A stretch of 64,000 bases of DNA from Paludibacter sp. UBA6032. Its GTDB lineage: Bacteria; Bacteroidota; Bacteroidia; Bacteroidales; Paludibacteraceae. The number at the start of each line of letters is the position of its first letter. Position 1 is the stretch's first letter. Made by a program: the position numbers and the translations under genes. Below the pieces are notes generated by a model. The model saw only the letters and a list, made by a program, of their open reading frames with translations. It was not told the DNA's origin and did not search any database. The stretch is taken from assembly GCA_002427885.1 (NCBI GenBank), contig DIZI01000016.1, positions 82,829 through 146,828 on the forward strand, read 5' to 3'. Positions 44,640 through 54,119 of this stretch are shown in pieces.

Positions 44640-47051
44640 TCATTTCAGATACTTTTCCAAAAACTGATCCTGTTCCCACAATAAATGGAGGATATTTTCA
44701 CGTGCCATATAGCCGTGCGCTTCTTTGGGCAAAATAACCATGCGTGCCGGAGCACCCAATCCTTTCAAAGCCTGAAAGTACCTTTCCGTTTGCAGCGTAA
44801 AAGTCCCGGGATTATTATCGGCTTCGCCATGAACCAGCAGAATCGGCGTTTTCATTTTATCTGCATTCTGGAACGGTGACATGGTATTATACACATTAGG
44901 TGCATCCCAATAATTACGTTGTTCACTCTGGAATCCAAAAGGTGTCAGCGTGCGGTTATAAGCACCGCTCCGGGCAATGCCACAGGCAAACAGGTCGCAA
45001 TGTGACAACAGATTGGCGACCATAAAAGCTCCATACGAATGTCCACCTACCGCTACTTTCTTCCGGTTTATATAACCCAATGAATCAACTGCATCGATGG
45101 CAGCTTTGGCATTAGCCACCAGTTGCTCTACAAACGAATCGTTGGGTTCGGTTTTACCTTCACCGATTATTGGGAAAGCTGCATCGTCCAGTACCACATA
45201 CCCGCGCGTTACCCAATACACAAACGAACCGTAATAAGGATAAGTAAATTCATTGGGATTGGCTGTACTTTGGCCGGCGCTGTTTTTATCTTTGTATTCG
45301 GCAGGATAAGCCCAGATCAGCAACGGCAATTTTTCTTTTTTGGTGCAGTCATAACCCGCCGGCAAATAAAGTGTTCCCGACAGTTCCACACCATCGGCCC
45401 GTTTATATTTTATCAGCTCCTTGTAAACATCCTTGATACTTTCGAACGGATTAGGGAAGTGAGTTATTTGCGTCAGGTCATTCGTTTTTCGGATATTTCG
45501 GAAATAATAGTTCGGATATTCGTTTTTCGATTGAATACGTACGAGTGCCTGCCCTTTTTTGAAATCTTCAATTGAGAAAATCTCTTCCATTTTATCGGTA
45601 TAAGCCGACTGGTACAATCTCTTTGTTTTTAATGTTTTTATATCAAACTCATCGATAAACGGAAATTGACCTTTGGTGGTATACCCATCACCAATCCGGA
45701 ACAGGCGATTGCCTTCAATTGCCAATATATATTTCCCGTATTTATTTTTCAGCGTTTCAAAATTGCCCGGATCGGAATAAACATCCTGAAAGTTACGGTC
45801 GGTTATTATTTTCGCATGTTCCTCAGGATTTGATGGATTGAAAAGATACGTTTTTTCATTTCGTGTATCGTACCACTCGTCCTGCACCATTGCCACCGAC
45901 TCGTCACCCCAGGTTACATACGAATAGCGTGAAATGGTTTTAGTCAACAAAACCGGAGATTCAGTAAAAGGAGATTTCCATTGATAAAGCGCATCCCTGA
46001 AATCGGCTTTGATTTGAGGATCACCTCCATCCAGTGCTTCTACATAATAAAGTGCGGATGGTTCATCGTTACGCCAGTTCATAGCACGTTTTCCTGTTCG
46101 TACAGCCATAAAACCTTTTGGCAAAACTTCCGAAAGAGGCACATCATTTACTTTTTTTATTTCCTGTCCATCCATATCGTATACAATACTAATTTGTGGA
46201 AAGCGGTTAAGTGGAACGACATACGAAAAAGGTTTGTGCAAAGTAGTAACGAGTACATATTTTCCATCGGGCGAAATACTTTCACCGGCATATATATTTT
46301 TGCCTTTGAACAATACAGCCTGTCCGTTGAGATCAACTTTAAACAGTTCCGAAGTAGTAAGCGTAACAAAGTTGGCTTCGTCCGATGAATTTTTCAACAA
46401 ATCGGGATAAGTACGATTTTGTGATTTAGATCCATCGCTGATTGACACAATAGGGCCTGCAGGTAAATCTTTTTTTGAATTCAACAACTCGGGATGTTTT
46501 TTGGGCATTAAACGGACGAGCAATTGTTTACAATCACCCAGCCACTCAAATGGATTGCCAAGATTAGCATTTACTACCGGTTCGGTGAGACGGGTAGCTT
46601 GCGCTGAAGCCATGTCGAGCACCCAAAGTTCAACGCCGGTTTTACTTGTATTGGTAAAGGCAATTTTGCTTTCGTCGGGCGACCAGGTTACATAAGCAAT
46701 ACGCGGATTATCTGGTAATCCTTTCACCTGAACCGGCTCCATAGCTTTAACTTCCCGTACTTTCAGATTATTGATATAATTTATTGAGGTAGATATATTG
46801 GTTACCGGATTTATACGTAATCCCCCCAGACTCATTTCTTCCTGATTAAGATCATCAAGTGTTTTGTACGTGCTCCTGTAACTAAGCAACATATATATTT
46901 TTTTTGAGTCAATCGATACTTGCGGGGCACGTTCGTAATCGGCCAATTGCAGAATGCTTTGTGGTGGCTTTTGGTAACTCAAATTTTCCTGCGCCATGTT
47001 GTGCGATAATCCTATCGTCATAAATAAAAAGGTTGAAGTTAGTTTTTTCAT
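44640..47051 (-). CDS. S9 family peptidase (prolyl oligopeptidase type), exported
   Basis: An 803-residue serine peptidase with a signal peptide (cleavage near MAQ21). A beta-propeller (about 40-540) caps the alpha/beta-hydrolase domain. The catalytic triad is Ser672 in GGHSYGAFM, an Asp in VHGEADNNPG and a His in KEAHGYM. It resembles the glutamyl-endopeptidase/DPP-like S9 proteins of Bacteroidota, which cut short peptides in the periplasm. Cleavage specificity is not evident. It lies near the peptidoglycan-degrading locus but on the other strand. Confidence 0.93.
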   Translation of the reverse strand: MKKLTSTFLFMTIGLSHNMAQENLSYQKPPQSILQLADYERAPQVSIDSKKIYMLLSYRSTYKTLDDLNQEEMSLGGLRINPVTNISTSINYINNLKVREVKAMEPVQVKGLPDNPRIAYVTWSPDESKIAFTNTSKTGVELWVLDMASAQATRLTEPVVNANLGNPFEWLGDCKQLLVRLMPKKHPELLNSKKDLPAGPIVSISDGSKSQNRTYPDLLKNSSDEANFVTLTTSELFKVDLNGQAVLFKGKNIYAGESISPDGKYVLVTTLHKPFSYVVPLNRFPQISIVYDMDGQEIKKVNDVPLSEVLPKGFMAVRTGKRAMNWRNDEPSALYYVEALDGGDPQIKADFRDALYQWKSPFTESPVLLTKTISRYSYVTWGDESVAMVQDEWYDTRNEKTYLFNPSNPEEHAKIITDRNFQDVYSDPGNFETLKNKYGKYILAIEGNRLFRIGDGYTTKGQFPFIDEFDIKTLKTKRLYQSAYTDKMEEIFSIEDFKKGQALVRIQSKNEYPNYYFRNIRKTNDLTQITHFPNPFESIKDVYKELIKYKRADGVELSGTLYLPAGYDCTKKEKLPLLIWAYPAEYKDKNSAGQSTANPNEFTYPYYGSFVYWVTRGYVVLDDAAFPIIGEGKTEPNDSFVEQLVANAKAAIDAVDSLGYINRKKVAVGGHSYGAFMVANLLSHCDLFACGIARSGAYNRTLTPFGFQSEQRNYWDAPNVYNTMSPFQNADKMKTPILLVHGEADNNPGTFTLQTERYFQALKGLGAPARMVILPKEAHGYMARENILHLLWEQDQFLEKYLK

Positions 47052-47173
47052 TGTTATCTTCTTTTAAATCAAAAAGCATAGGTAATCAAGGAAGGAATGA
47101 TGTGTAAAAGTACTAAATAAAGTCGAATTTTCTATTTTTGTTATGCCCGTAACAAGCAGCTTGGTTGGTTTAA

Positions 47174-48172
47174 TCAATACTTTTTCCCAGCTATTTGTTC
47201 CAGAACCCAATTGGTTCGGGCTCCGCTTATTCCATTGCCCGGAGCTGTTCCGACTCCACGTAGTTCATCAACAATCAGTTGAATAAGCGGTTCCTGAATG
47301 GGTTGTAAATGATTGAAAACAAACTGTTGTTTACCAGTAGTTGAGCTTTTCATATTTATTATCATTGGATTTCCAAAAGTGTTGAAGGATATGTCACCCT
47401 GCGATCCAACAATTGTAATTTGATCTTTTTCTGAAACCGGATCAGTCGTAAAACACCATGTTCCCGATCCCAGTACACCGTTCCCGAATCGGAAAGACCC
47501 GGTAACAATATCATCGGCTGTATATAATCCAGCCTGATTTTCTGAAACCCCGTGAGCCTCGATAATGGGACCAAACAGAAAATCAAGATAATCCAGTTGA
47601 TGGGAAGATAAATCGTGGAAATAACCACCTCCTGCAATTTCGGGAATAATCCGCCAGTTGGTTGCTGTGTTGGCAATAATATCTGTTTGAATCGACTGGT
47701 ACATTTCAATATTGACAAAGCGAATATCACCAATCAACCCTTTTTCAATGATTTCTTTCACTTTTAAAAACCCGGGTAATGTTCGCCGGTAGTAGGCAAC
47801 GAACAATGGTACTTTCGCATTTACGCACGCATCAATCATTTGTAAGCACTCAGCATAAGTTGTTGCCATCGGTTTTTCAACATACACAGCCTTTCCTGCT
47901 GCAGCTGCTTTGAGTGTAAATTCGGCATGGGTATCGGGTGGTGTGGCTATGTATATCGCGTTAATCTCTTTATCGCTCAACAAATCATCCAGATTTGTTG
48001 TCCAGTATTCAATTTTGTGACGACTTGCATAATCAGCCGCTTTCACGGCATCTCGACGCATAACCATTTTTACTTTCGAAAAGGGGATTTTCGAAAGAGC
48101 CGGTGCACTTTTTATTTCACACACATCTCCCGCACCAATGACTCCCCAGATAATCTGATTTATTTTTTCCAT
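47174..48172 (-). CDS. Gfo/Idh/MocA family NAD(P)-dependent oxidoreductase
   Basis: A 332-residue protein with an N-terminal Rossmann fold (IIWGVIGAGDVCE), the YVEKPMATTYAEC lysine motif and a Gfo/Idh/MocA C-terminal domain with GGGYFHDLSSHQLDYL. It oxidises or reduces a sugar or cyclitol; the substrate is unknown. ATG 48172 is chosen because a TATATTTG -7 box sits at 48196-48189; an upstream in-frame ATG at 48253 would lie above it. It is divergent from the operator-controlled locus and could share that regulation. Confidence 0.9.
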   Translation of the reverse strand: MEKINQIIWGVIGAGDVCEIKSAPALSKIPFSKVKMVMRRDAVKAADYASRHKIEYWTTNLDDLLSDKEINAIYIATPPDTHAEFTLKAAAAGKAVYVEKPMATTYAECLQMIDACVNAKVPLFVAYYRRTLPGFLKVKEIIEKGLIGDIRFVNIEMYQSIQTDIIANTATNWRIIPEIAGGGYFHDLSSHQLDYLDFLFGPIIEAHGVSENQAGLYTADDIVTGSFRFGNGVLGSGTWCFTTDPVSEKDQITIVGSQGDISFNTFGNPMIINMKSSTTGKQQFVFNHLQPIQEPLIQLIVDELRGVGTAPGNGISGARTNWVLEQIAGKKY

Positions 48173-48188
48173 AATCAATTTTTGTACG

Positions 48189-48196
48189 CAAATATA
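48189..48196 (-). promoter_or_regulatory. -7 box (TATATTTG) for the Gfo/Idh/MocA gene
   Basis: A perfect TAnnTTTG on the minus strand, about 16 bases before ATG 48172. No matching -33 at the usual distance. Confidence 0.6.
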
Positions 48197-48302
48197 AGGA
48201 ATAATTCTTTTATTCATGATTTCAAATGCATCCTGACTGGCAATGTTCTCCATTTAAATGATCCGAATACAAAAAAATATTCCAAAAACAAAAAAATAGT
48301 TA

Positions 48303-48316
48303 CGCAAACGTTTGCA
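48303..48316 (+). promoter_or_regulatory. LacI-type operator palindrome (copy 1) overlapping the -33 box
   Basis: CGCAAACGTTTGCA holds a perfect 12-base palindrome GCAAACGTTTGC with a central CG, the pattern typical of LacI/CcpA-family operators. The same palindrome recurs at 55397-55410. Its right half contains the promoter's TTTG (48311-48314), so binding would block RNA polymerase. Confidence 0.8.
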
Positions 48317-48341
48317 ATTTTCAAAATAATCACTACTTTTA
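48311..48341 (+). promoter_or_regulatory. Promoter of the PD40-amidase operon
   Basis: A -33 TTTG (48311-48314), a 19-base gap, and a -7-like TACTTTTA (48334-48341, one mismatch to TAnnTTTG). It lies 41 bases before the ATG at 48383. Confidence 0.75.
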
Positions 48342-48382
48342 CCATCCATTATTTTATAAATATTCATTTAATAATTACAATT

Positions 48383-49285
48383 ATGAAAAAAATCCTTCTC
48401 CTTTTGGCAATGATTGGGCAAATGTTAACTGCGCAACAAATCAATTTACAGTCAATTTCGTTTTTAAAAAATTCAGAAGTAGGAGGTTATTATCATCCTA
48501 CATTTAGTCCATCAGGTGACTATTTACTCACAACATCCGAGAATTATACCGGTTTAAGACAATATAATTTTGCAGACAATTTTGTAAAAGTACTCACAAC
48601 GGATCCCGGAGCTGGTTACGGAGTCCAGATTAGTGCAGATGGAAATACCATAGTGTACAGAAAAACTCAATATATCAATAAATTACGAAATAATTCTCTT
48701 GTTTCATTATCCCGTGTGACAGGAAAGCAGGTTCAACTGGCAGCTCCTACACGGGAACCGATAACAGCCAAATTTTCGGAAAATAAAGCCCAATATGTAA
48801 AAGGGAAAACACTTTATCGAACTAATATTGTGATTACAGACGTAGCTCCTGTAGTTTGTATCGAGAATCAGAAAATTGTACTTTATACCGGAAATACGCG
48901 TCGCGTATTAACTCCTAACGGCGAATCCGCCAGTTATATCTGGCCAACCATTTCTCCTGACAAGAAAAATATTGCCTATACAGTTGCCGGTAAAGGAACT
49001 TTCGTTTGTAAAATTGATGGAACCAATCCAAAATCTTTGGGTAAGTTAAATGCTCCTGTCTGGATTAATAACAACTGGTTAGTGGGTATGGATGATAAAG
49101 ATGATGGTGAGAAACTGCTTTCATCTACTTTGATTGTTCTTTCAATCGATGGAAAAGTCCGTCAAACACTTAACACACCAAAGGAAATAATGGCCATGTA
49201 TCCGGCAGCTTCGCCTGACGGTTCTCAAATAGCTTTCAATACTGAAAAAGGGGAACTTTATTTAGTTAAGATTCAAATTAAATAA
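48383..49285 (+). CDS. Exported PD40/TolB-like beta-propeller protein
   Basis: A 300-residue protein from ATG 48383 (the frame opens at 47927 but the early part is antisense to the oxidoreductase gene). A signal peptide ends near TAQ; PD40-type blades follow (YHPTFSPSGDYLLTTS, WPTISPDKKNIAYTV, YPAASPDGSQIAFNT). TolB-like propellers bind partner proteins or polymers. It is the first gene of the operator-controlled unit, 15 bases upstream of the amidase gene and probably cotranscribed with it. No catalytic residues are seen. Confidence 0.85.
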   Translation: MKKILLLLAMIGQMLTAQQINLQSISFLKNSEVGGYYHPTFSPSGDYLLTTSENYTGLRQYNFADNFVKVLTTDPGAGYGVQISADGNTIVYRKTQYINKLRNNSLVSLSRVTGKQVQLAAPTREPITAKFSENKAQYVKGKTLYRTNIVITDVAPVVCIENQKIVLYTGNTRRVLTPNGESASYIWPTISPDKKNIAYTVAGKGTFVCKIDGTNPKSLGKLNAPVWINNNWLVGMDDKDDGEKLLSSTLIVLSIDGKVRQTLNTPKEIMAMYPAASPDGSQIAFNTEKGELYLVKIQIK

Positions 49286-49292
49286 GAGGAGG
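49286..49292 (+). promoter_or_regulatory. Strong Shine-Dalgarno (GAGGAGG) of the amidase gene
   Basis: GAGGAGG begins right after the upstream stop and lies eight bases before the ATG at 49301. Such a strong site is unusual in Bacteroidota, which mostly lack Shine-Dalgarno sequences. Confidence 0.7.
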
Positions 49293-49300
49293 ATACGAAA

Positions 49301-52300
49301 ATGAAAAAAACAATTGGATTTTTACTCGTTTTATTTATATGTTCCTTAGCGTCGGCAAATGATTTTACCGGCAAAAAAATTTATATTAATCCCGGGCATG
49401 GAGGTTACGATGGTGCTAACGACCGGAACTTAATAACAATTAATTACGCCCTGGGAGATACTCTTGGTTTTTGGGAATCGTACAGCAATTTACAAAAAGG
49501 CTTAGCTCTAAGGGACATGTTATTGGCAAACGGTGCTACCGTCATCATGTCACGTACTCAAAACAGGGATGTTGATGATCGTAATCTGACCGAAATTGCT
49601 GAAGAAGCTAATGCGAATAATGTTGATGCATTCCTGGCAATTCACAGCAATGCCATTGGAAGTAACGTAGGCACAAATTACCTGCTGATTTTGTATCATG
49701 GCTACGATAATGATCCGACAATCGCAGCCAGTTTACCAATGGCACAGACTACATGGCCAAGACAGATGTCAAACCAACTGACAAACTGGACTTATTATAC
49801 AACTTCAACAAATCTTCGCGGGGACTTCTCTTTTTATGGAAATACAAGCGGATTAGGCGTTTTGCGTCCACTTACTGTTCCGGGATTTTTATCCGAAGGT
49901 TCGTTCCACGATTATCAACCTGAAACTCATAGATTACTGAATGTAAATTATCGCAAGCTGGAAGCAGTAAATTTTTATCGTTACTTTTGTGATTATTTTC
50001 AGGTTAGCTTGCCTGCAACCGGTATCATTGCAGGATTTGCAAAAGGCAAAGATGAAACGATTGTAAATGCCAAATATACTTACAAAGCAGGTACTAATGA
50101 CCGCTGGTTACCACTTAACGGAACAAAAGTTAAACTCATGAATGCTGCCGGTGATTCATTGGGTATGTGTCAGGTTGATACGTTGTACAATGGGATTTTC
50201 GCATTTTACAATCTGACTCCGGGTACCTACAAGTTACATATTGAGGCTAAAAATCACACCCCGATAGACACTACTGTTTCGGTAACTGCAGCTACAACAA
50301 CCTATGCCAAAATGATGCTGGTTAACCCGAATCTGGTTATCGACAAAGATACAACCCCTAACTATCCCGATCCTGTTCAGGAAGCCGGAGCAATCGCTTT
50401 AAAACATTATAATTTCGAAACAACTACACCGGTAGTACCTGAATGGCTAAATCCAAATCAAATCAAAAAAGTACTTTACCGCAATGAGAAATTATATGTT
50501 TTGACTACCGAACCGAAGATTTTAGTAATAAATGCCGTTACAACAGCTCAAATCCGTGAAATGAATTTAACCGGAATTTCCGGTGGTGCTAAAATTATTA
50601 ATGATATCAATTTTACTTCGGATGGTTATTTACTTGCCTGCAACAAAGACACTGTAGGTTTACCAGAAACATTGGGGCGTTATTTCAAAGTTTATACATG
50701 GGATAATGACTCAATAGCTCCTACTCTGCTCTTTCAAACGCAGCAACAAGGAAACTGGGCGAACGGAGTGATGGGTGAAACCTTCGCAGTAAGCGGTCCA
50801 CGTTGGAGATGTACAATTTATACACCTTCGGTTACAACCGGATCTTCTAAAGCCATTCGAATAGTAGGATTGCTTTATGAAGAAGGAATTTCGGCCATTG
50901 GTTATAAATATATGATTGATGCTACAAACTATACCGAAGCATTGTGGGGAAAGAAATTCACGTTCACCATTTCTCCAACCGGAGCCGATCATTTCTATTT
51001 AGACAGCGAAAAGATCTTGCCTACCGAATTTCAGTTTGACTGGAATCAACCGGATCGGTCGATATTAGTAAACAAAGGAGTCTTCACCGAGAAATTAGGG
51101 TATGCAATTGAACCGGTTGCTGCAGGTAATTTCTTCTTCCGCAATGCAAAACATGTATTTATGGCATCGCCTGTTTGTATGGCCGATTCAACGGCAGTAG
51201 GTGTGGTGATGTTTGATGTTACAAACGGTCTGAATAATGCGGTAAAAATATCTGAAAAACTTACAGAATCCGGTTTAGGACCTCAAAAATCAAGTTATAT
51301 GGCAGCAGCTGCAAAAGTCAGCGGCTACAATATTGATTTAATGATTTTGGCTCAAAACGAAGGTATGGCACGTTTTAAAACTGTTACTCCAACGGGTAAA
51401 GCCAATATCTATGCTTCCGAACTGCAATTGGCTGTTCCAAACTGTGTATGTCCAAATACATACTTATTTACTTTTACATTGAATGAGAATGCTACCAACG
51501 TAAATATTAATATACTCAAAGGCGACTCATTAGTCAAAGTAATTTCAGTCGGTCCATTATCAAAAGGAAAAAATTCGGTAAATGGCAACTTTGAAGGTGT
51601 AATTGATGGAAATTACACATGGTCTGTTACTGCTGCTGCAGAATCAATCGATCGTCCGTTAAAATTCTCTGATAATAATCAGCTACAAATGCAATTTTAT
51701 TCACCACGTGGTGTAGCAGTAGATAATAATTTTGAAAGTCCTTTCTTCGGAAGAGTTTATGCTACAGAAACGGCTCCTCGCACTGGAACCGGTCGGATGA
51801 CCAAAGATGGTATCTATATTTTAAATTCGGCATTGGAAGATATTACAAATCAGGGAGCTGAAAGTTATACCGGACAAATAACCTGGGGTACCGGAAGTAG
51901 TCCAATGCGCCTGAGTGTAGCTCCCGATGGAAAAGTTTATATAACCGACTGGAGTAATTCACATCCGGGAGTATGGATAATGGAGCCCGCAAATCCTGCA
52001 GGGGCATTTAAATCTGTATTCGATGGTCTTACACTTGCGTCTTCTGGTTTATCCAGTCTCAATGGTGTAACTGTTCACGGTTCTATTGCCCATTGTTGGG
52101 TTCTTGGAACAGGTGCCGATACAAAATTATACACTTTTGATGAAGATTACGTAGATGCAGCTGCAACCAGTGTCGGGAATGTATTGCAATATAATATCGG
52201 GACATTGGAAACTCCCTGGCAATCGGCTCCAAGCGCGGTTGTATACAATGATGCACTGAATGGAAATTTGCAACAAAACATGAATTCGTGTATAGCACCC

Positions 52301-52984
52301 GATAACCACAGAGGCTGGTGGATCTCGCAATACCGGGCTACAGATGCTGCTAACGTTCCTTCATTAATCCATATTGATGCTAATGGTGTGTTGAATTTTA
52401 ATTCGGGATTGACTCCTTCATTAATTGTAAATTCCTATACCGGAGGGATGGCTGTAAATCAAGATGGAACAATCTTGGCAATGGGTTGTCAGGATGAAGT
52501 TAAAATTTTTACCATAAGCTATTCCGAAACCGGCATACCAACTCTGACACGGCTTCATTCAATCAAACCGGCCATGGGAAGTAACACTCCGGGAATATCA
52601 TTTGACCGTGCCGGAAATTTATATGTCATATCAAATACTTCGGAACGTCTGGGTGTATGGGCTCTGCCAAAAGCTGATAATCAGTTTACAACTCCTGCTC
52701 CTTCCGGTCAGATTATTACAATAACTTCCCTTAATCCAATCAAAGATCAGGGAGAAATGATAAAAGTTTATCCTAATCCTGCAGTTGACCAATTAATCGT
52801 TGAATCAAAAAGTTCAAACATTGAAAAAATTGCACTTTACGATTTGAAAGGGAGTCTGATGTATTCGGAAAGTTCAAATACAAATCGTGTAAACTTATCT
52901 GTTTCAACTTTGCAACCGGGTGTTTATATTCTAAAGGTAAAAACAACTGAAAGTACTGTTACGAAACGAATTATGAAGCAATAG
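49301..52984 (+). CDS. T9SS-secreted N-acetylmuramoyl-L-alanine amidase (Amidase_3) with propeller
   Basis: A 1227-residue protein. A signal peptide (1-19) is followed by an Amidase_3 domain (about 26-232) with zinc ligands His33 (NPGHGGYDG), Glu59 and His115 (AIHSN) and catalytic Glu199 (LSEGSFHD). The enzyme cuts between N-acetylmuramic acid and the stem-peptide L-Ala. A carboxypeptidase regulatory-like domain (about 235-335), a long NHL/propeller-like region (about 350-1130) and a type A T9SS domain (about 1150-1227, VYPNPAVDQLIV) follow. A surface amidase this large is more likely to act on foreign or shed peptidoglycan than in cell division. Confidence 0.92.
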   Translation: MKKTIGFLLVLFICSLASANDFTGKKIYINPGHGGYDGANDRNLITINYALGDTLGFWESYSNLQKGLALRDMLLANGATVIMSRTQNRDVDDRNLTEIAEEANANNVDAFLAIHSNAIGSNVGTNYLLILYHGYDNDPTIAASLPMAQTTWPRQMSNQLTNWTYYTTSTNLRGDFSFYGNTSGLGVLRPLTVPGFLSEGSFHDYQPETHRLLNVNYRKLEAVNFYRYFCDYFQVSLPATGIIAGFAKGKDETIVNAKYTYKAGTNDRWLPLNGTKVKLMNAAGDSLGMCQVDTLYNGIFAFYNLTPGTYKLHIEAKNHTPIDTTVSVTAATTTYAKMMLVNPNLVIDKDTTPNYPDPVQEAGAIALKHYNFETTTPVVPEWLNPNQIKKVLYRNEKLYVLTTEPKILVINAVTTAQIREMNLTGISGGAKIINDINFTSDGYLLACNKDTVGLPETLGRYFKVYTWDNDSIAPTLLFQTQQQGNWANGVMGETFAVSGPRWRCTIYTPSVTTGSSKAIRIVGLLYEEGISAIGYKYMIDATNYTEALWGKKFTFTISPTGADHFYLDSEKILPTEFQFDWNQPDRSILVNKGVFTEKLGYAIEPVAAGNFFFRNAKHVFMASPVCMADSTAVGVVMFDVTNGLNNAVKISEKLTESGLGPQKSSYMAAAAKVSGYNIDLMILAQNEGMARFKTVTPTGKANIYASELQLAVPNCVCPNTYLFTFTLNENATNVNINILKGDSLVKVISVGPLSKGKNSVNGNFEGVIDGNYTWSVTAAAESIDRPLKFSDNNQLQMQFYSPRGVAVDNNFESPFFGRVYATETAPRTGTGRMTKDGIYILNSALEDITNQGAESYTGQITWGTGSSPMRLSVAPDGKVYITDWSNSHPGVWIMEPANPAGAFKSVFDGLTLASSGLSSLNGVTVHGSIAHCWVLGTGADTKLYTFDEDYVDAAATSVGNVLQYNIGTLETPWQSAPSAVVYNDALNGNLQQNMNSCIAPDNHRGWWISQYRATDAANVPSLIHIDANGVLNFNSGLTPSLIVNSYTGGMAVNQDGTILAMGCQDEVKIFTISYSETGIPTLTRLHSIKPAMGSNTPGISFDRAGNLYVISNTSERLGVWALPKADNQFTTPAPSGQIITITSLNPIKDQGEMIKVYPNPAVDQLIVESKSSNIEKIALYDLKGSLMYSESSNTNRVNLSVSTLQPGVYILKVKTTESTVTKRIMKQ

Positions 52985-53012
52985 GTTGTTGATATTCATT
53001 TTAATAATTCAG

Positions 53013-53044
53013 ATAGGGCTTCACATCAGGTGAAGCTCTATTTA
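53013..53044 (+). terminator. Terminator-like hairpin after the amidase gene
   Basis: ATAGGGCTTCAC (53013-53024) pairs with GTGAAGCTCTAT (53030-53041) with one G-T pair, followed by a short T run. Readthrough to the NlpC/P60 gene is possible, as I found no promoter before that gene. Confidence 0.65.
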
Positions 53045-53104
53045 TAAAAAAATAAACGTATAAAATAAAACAGAAATAACACCGGTTCATTCCTTCAACA
53101 TTCA

Positions 53105-54070
53105 ATGAAAAACACATTCATTTATTTCATTAAGCTAAGTCTGTTAATACCATTCCTTTTTCAACCGGCAAAAGCAGAAAATCCGGGTTATGGAATTGTT
53201 AATCTATCAGTTATAAATCTTCGGGTGGTTCCTCTCTTTTCATCCGAAATGGGGACACAAGCATTACTGGGTACACCTGTTCCTATTTTAGAGAAAGATC
53301 ATGGTTGGTATAAATTGATGACACCTGATGGATACATAGCCTGGACAACGGATGAAAGTGTTAAGAAAATGAGTCTCCCGGAATATCACACATGGAACCA
53401 GTCACCTAAGCTTATTATTCGGAGTTATTTTTCAGTTTTGAGATCTAAACCATCAGAAAACAGCGATATTGTGTCCGATGTTGTATTGGGTGACATTGTT
53501 CGTTATCAGGGTAAGACAGGAAAATACTTTAAAATATTATTACCCGATGGTCGAAATGCATATTTACTAAAATCGTCCCCTTCACCTCTGAAACAATGGT
53601 TTATATCGCATCAACCCAGTGCTAAAAACATCATTTCAATGGCGAAACAGTTTATCGGTTTTCCCTATTTATGGGGAGGAACATCTGTAAAAGGGATGGA
53701 CTGTAGCGGTTTTACGAAAACATGTTTTTATCTGAATGGAGTCTTATTAGCAAGAGATGCATCTCAACAGGCCCAAACTGGTGAAAAAATTGATATTACA
53801 CCTAATTTAATAAAATTACAACCGGCGGACCTGTTGTTCTTCGGTTCAATAAAAGAAGGCAAAAAGCAGATTTCACATGTTGCAATTTATATTGGAAATG
53901 GCTATTTTATTCACTCTTCAGGAACAGTGCATATAAGCAGTTTGAAATCCGGGAACATTCGATATGATGCATATAATGCCGGGAGGTTGTTGTATGCAAG
54001 ACGGATTTTAACCCGGATTAATAAGGATTCAGGCATAATTTCTATCCAAAAGCATCCTTTTTACCGGTGA
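53105..54070 (+). CDS. SH3b-NlpC/P60 gamma-D-glutamyl-L-diamino acid endopeptidase (YkfC-like)
   Basis: A 321-residue exported protein (signal peptide ending near AKAEN). Two bacterial SH3 domains (about 30-90 and 100-157) precede an NlpC/P60 domain with the catalytic triad Cys200 (GMDCSGFT), His258 (SHVAIYIG) and His270 (YFIHSSG). YkfC-type enzymes cut the gamma-D-Glu-diaminopimelate bond of free muropeptides, leaving L-Ala-D-Glu. The epimerase gene for that product starts 49 bases downstream, the same pairing as ykfB-ykfC in Bacillus and BT_1313-BT_1314 in Bacteroides thetaiotaomicron (from memory). Confidence 0.93.
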   Translation: MKNTFIYFIKLSLLIPFLFQPAKAENPGYGIVNLSVINLRVVPLFSSEMGTQALLGTPVPILEKDHGWYKLMTPDGYIAWTTDESVKKMSLPEYHTWNQSPKLIIRSYFSVLRSKPSENSDIVSDVVLGDIVRYQGKTGKYFKILLPDGRNAYLLKSSPSPLKQWFISHQPSAKNIISMAKQFIGFPYLWGGTSVKGMDCSGFTKTCFYLNGVLLARDASQQAQTGEKIDITPNLIKLQPADLLFFGSIKEGKKQISHVAIYIGNGYFIHSSGTVHISSLKSGNIRYDAYNAGRLLYARRILTRINKDSGIISIQKHPFYR

Positions 54071-54119
54071 TTCATCTTCACATTCGTTTGATTAAAAATT
54101 CTAATTGACAATTATAAAT

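Noticed and set aside
45123..45575. 150-codon plus-strand frame opposite the S9 peptidase
   Set aside because: Antisense to a well-supported gene, with no promoter or family features.
47927..48382. In-frame extension of the PD40 protein upstream of ATG 48383
   Set aside because: It runs antisense through the oxidoreductase gene and the promoter/operator; the signal peptide begins at 48383.
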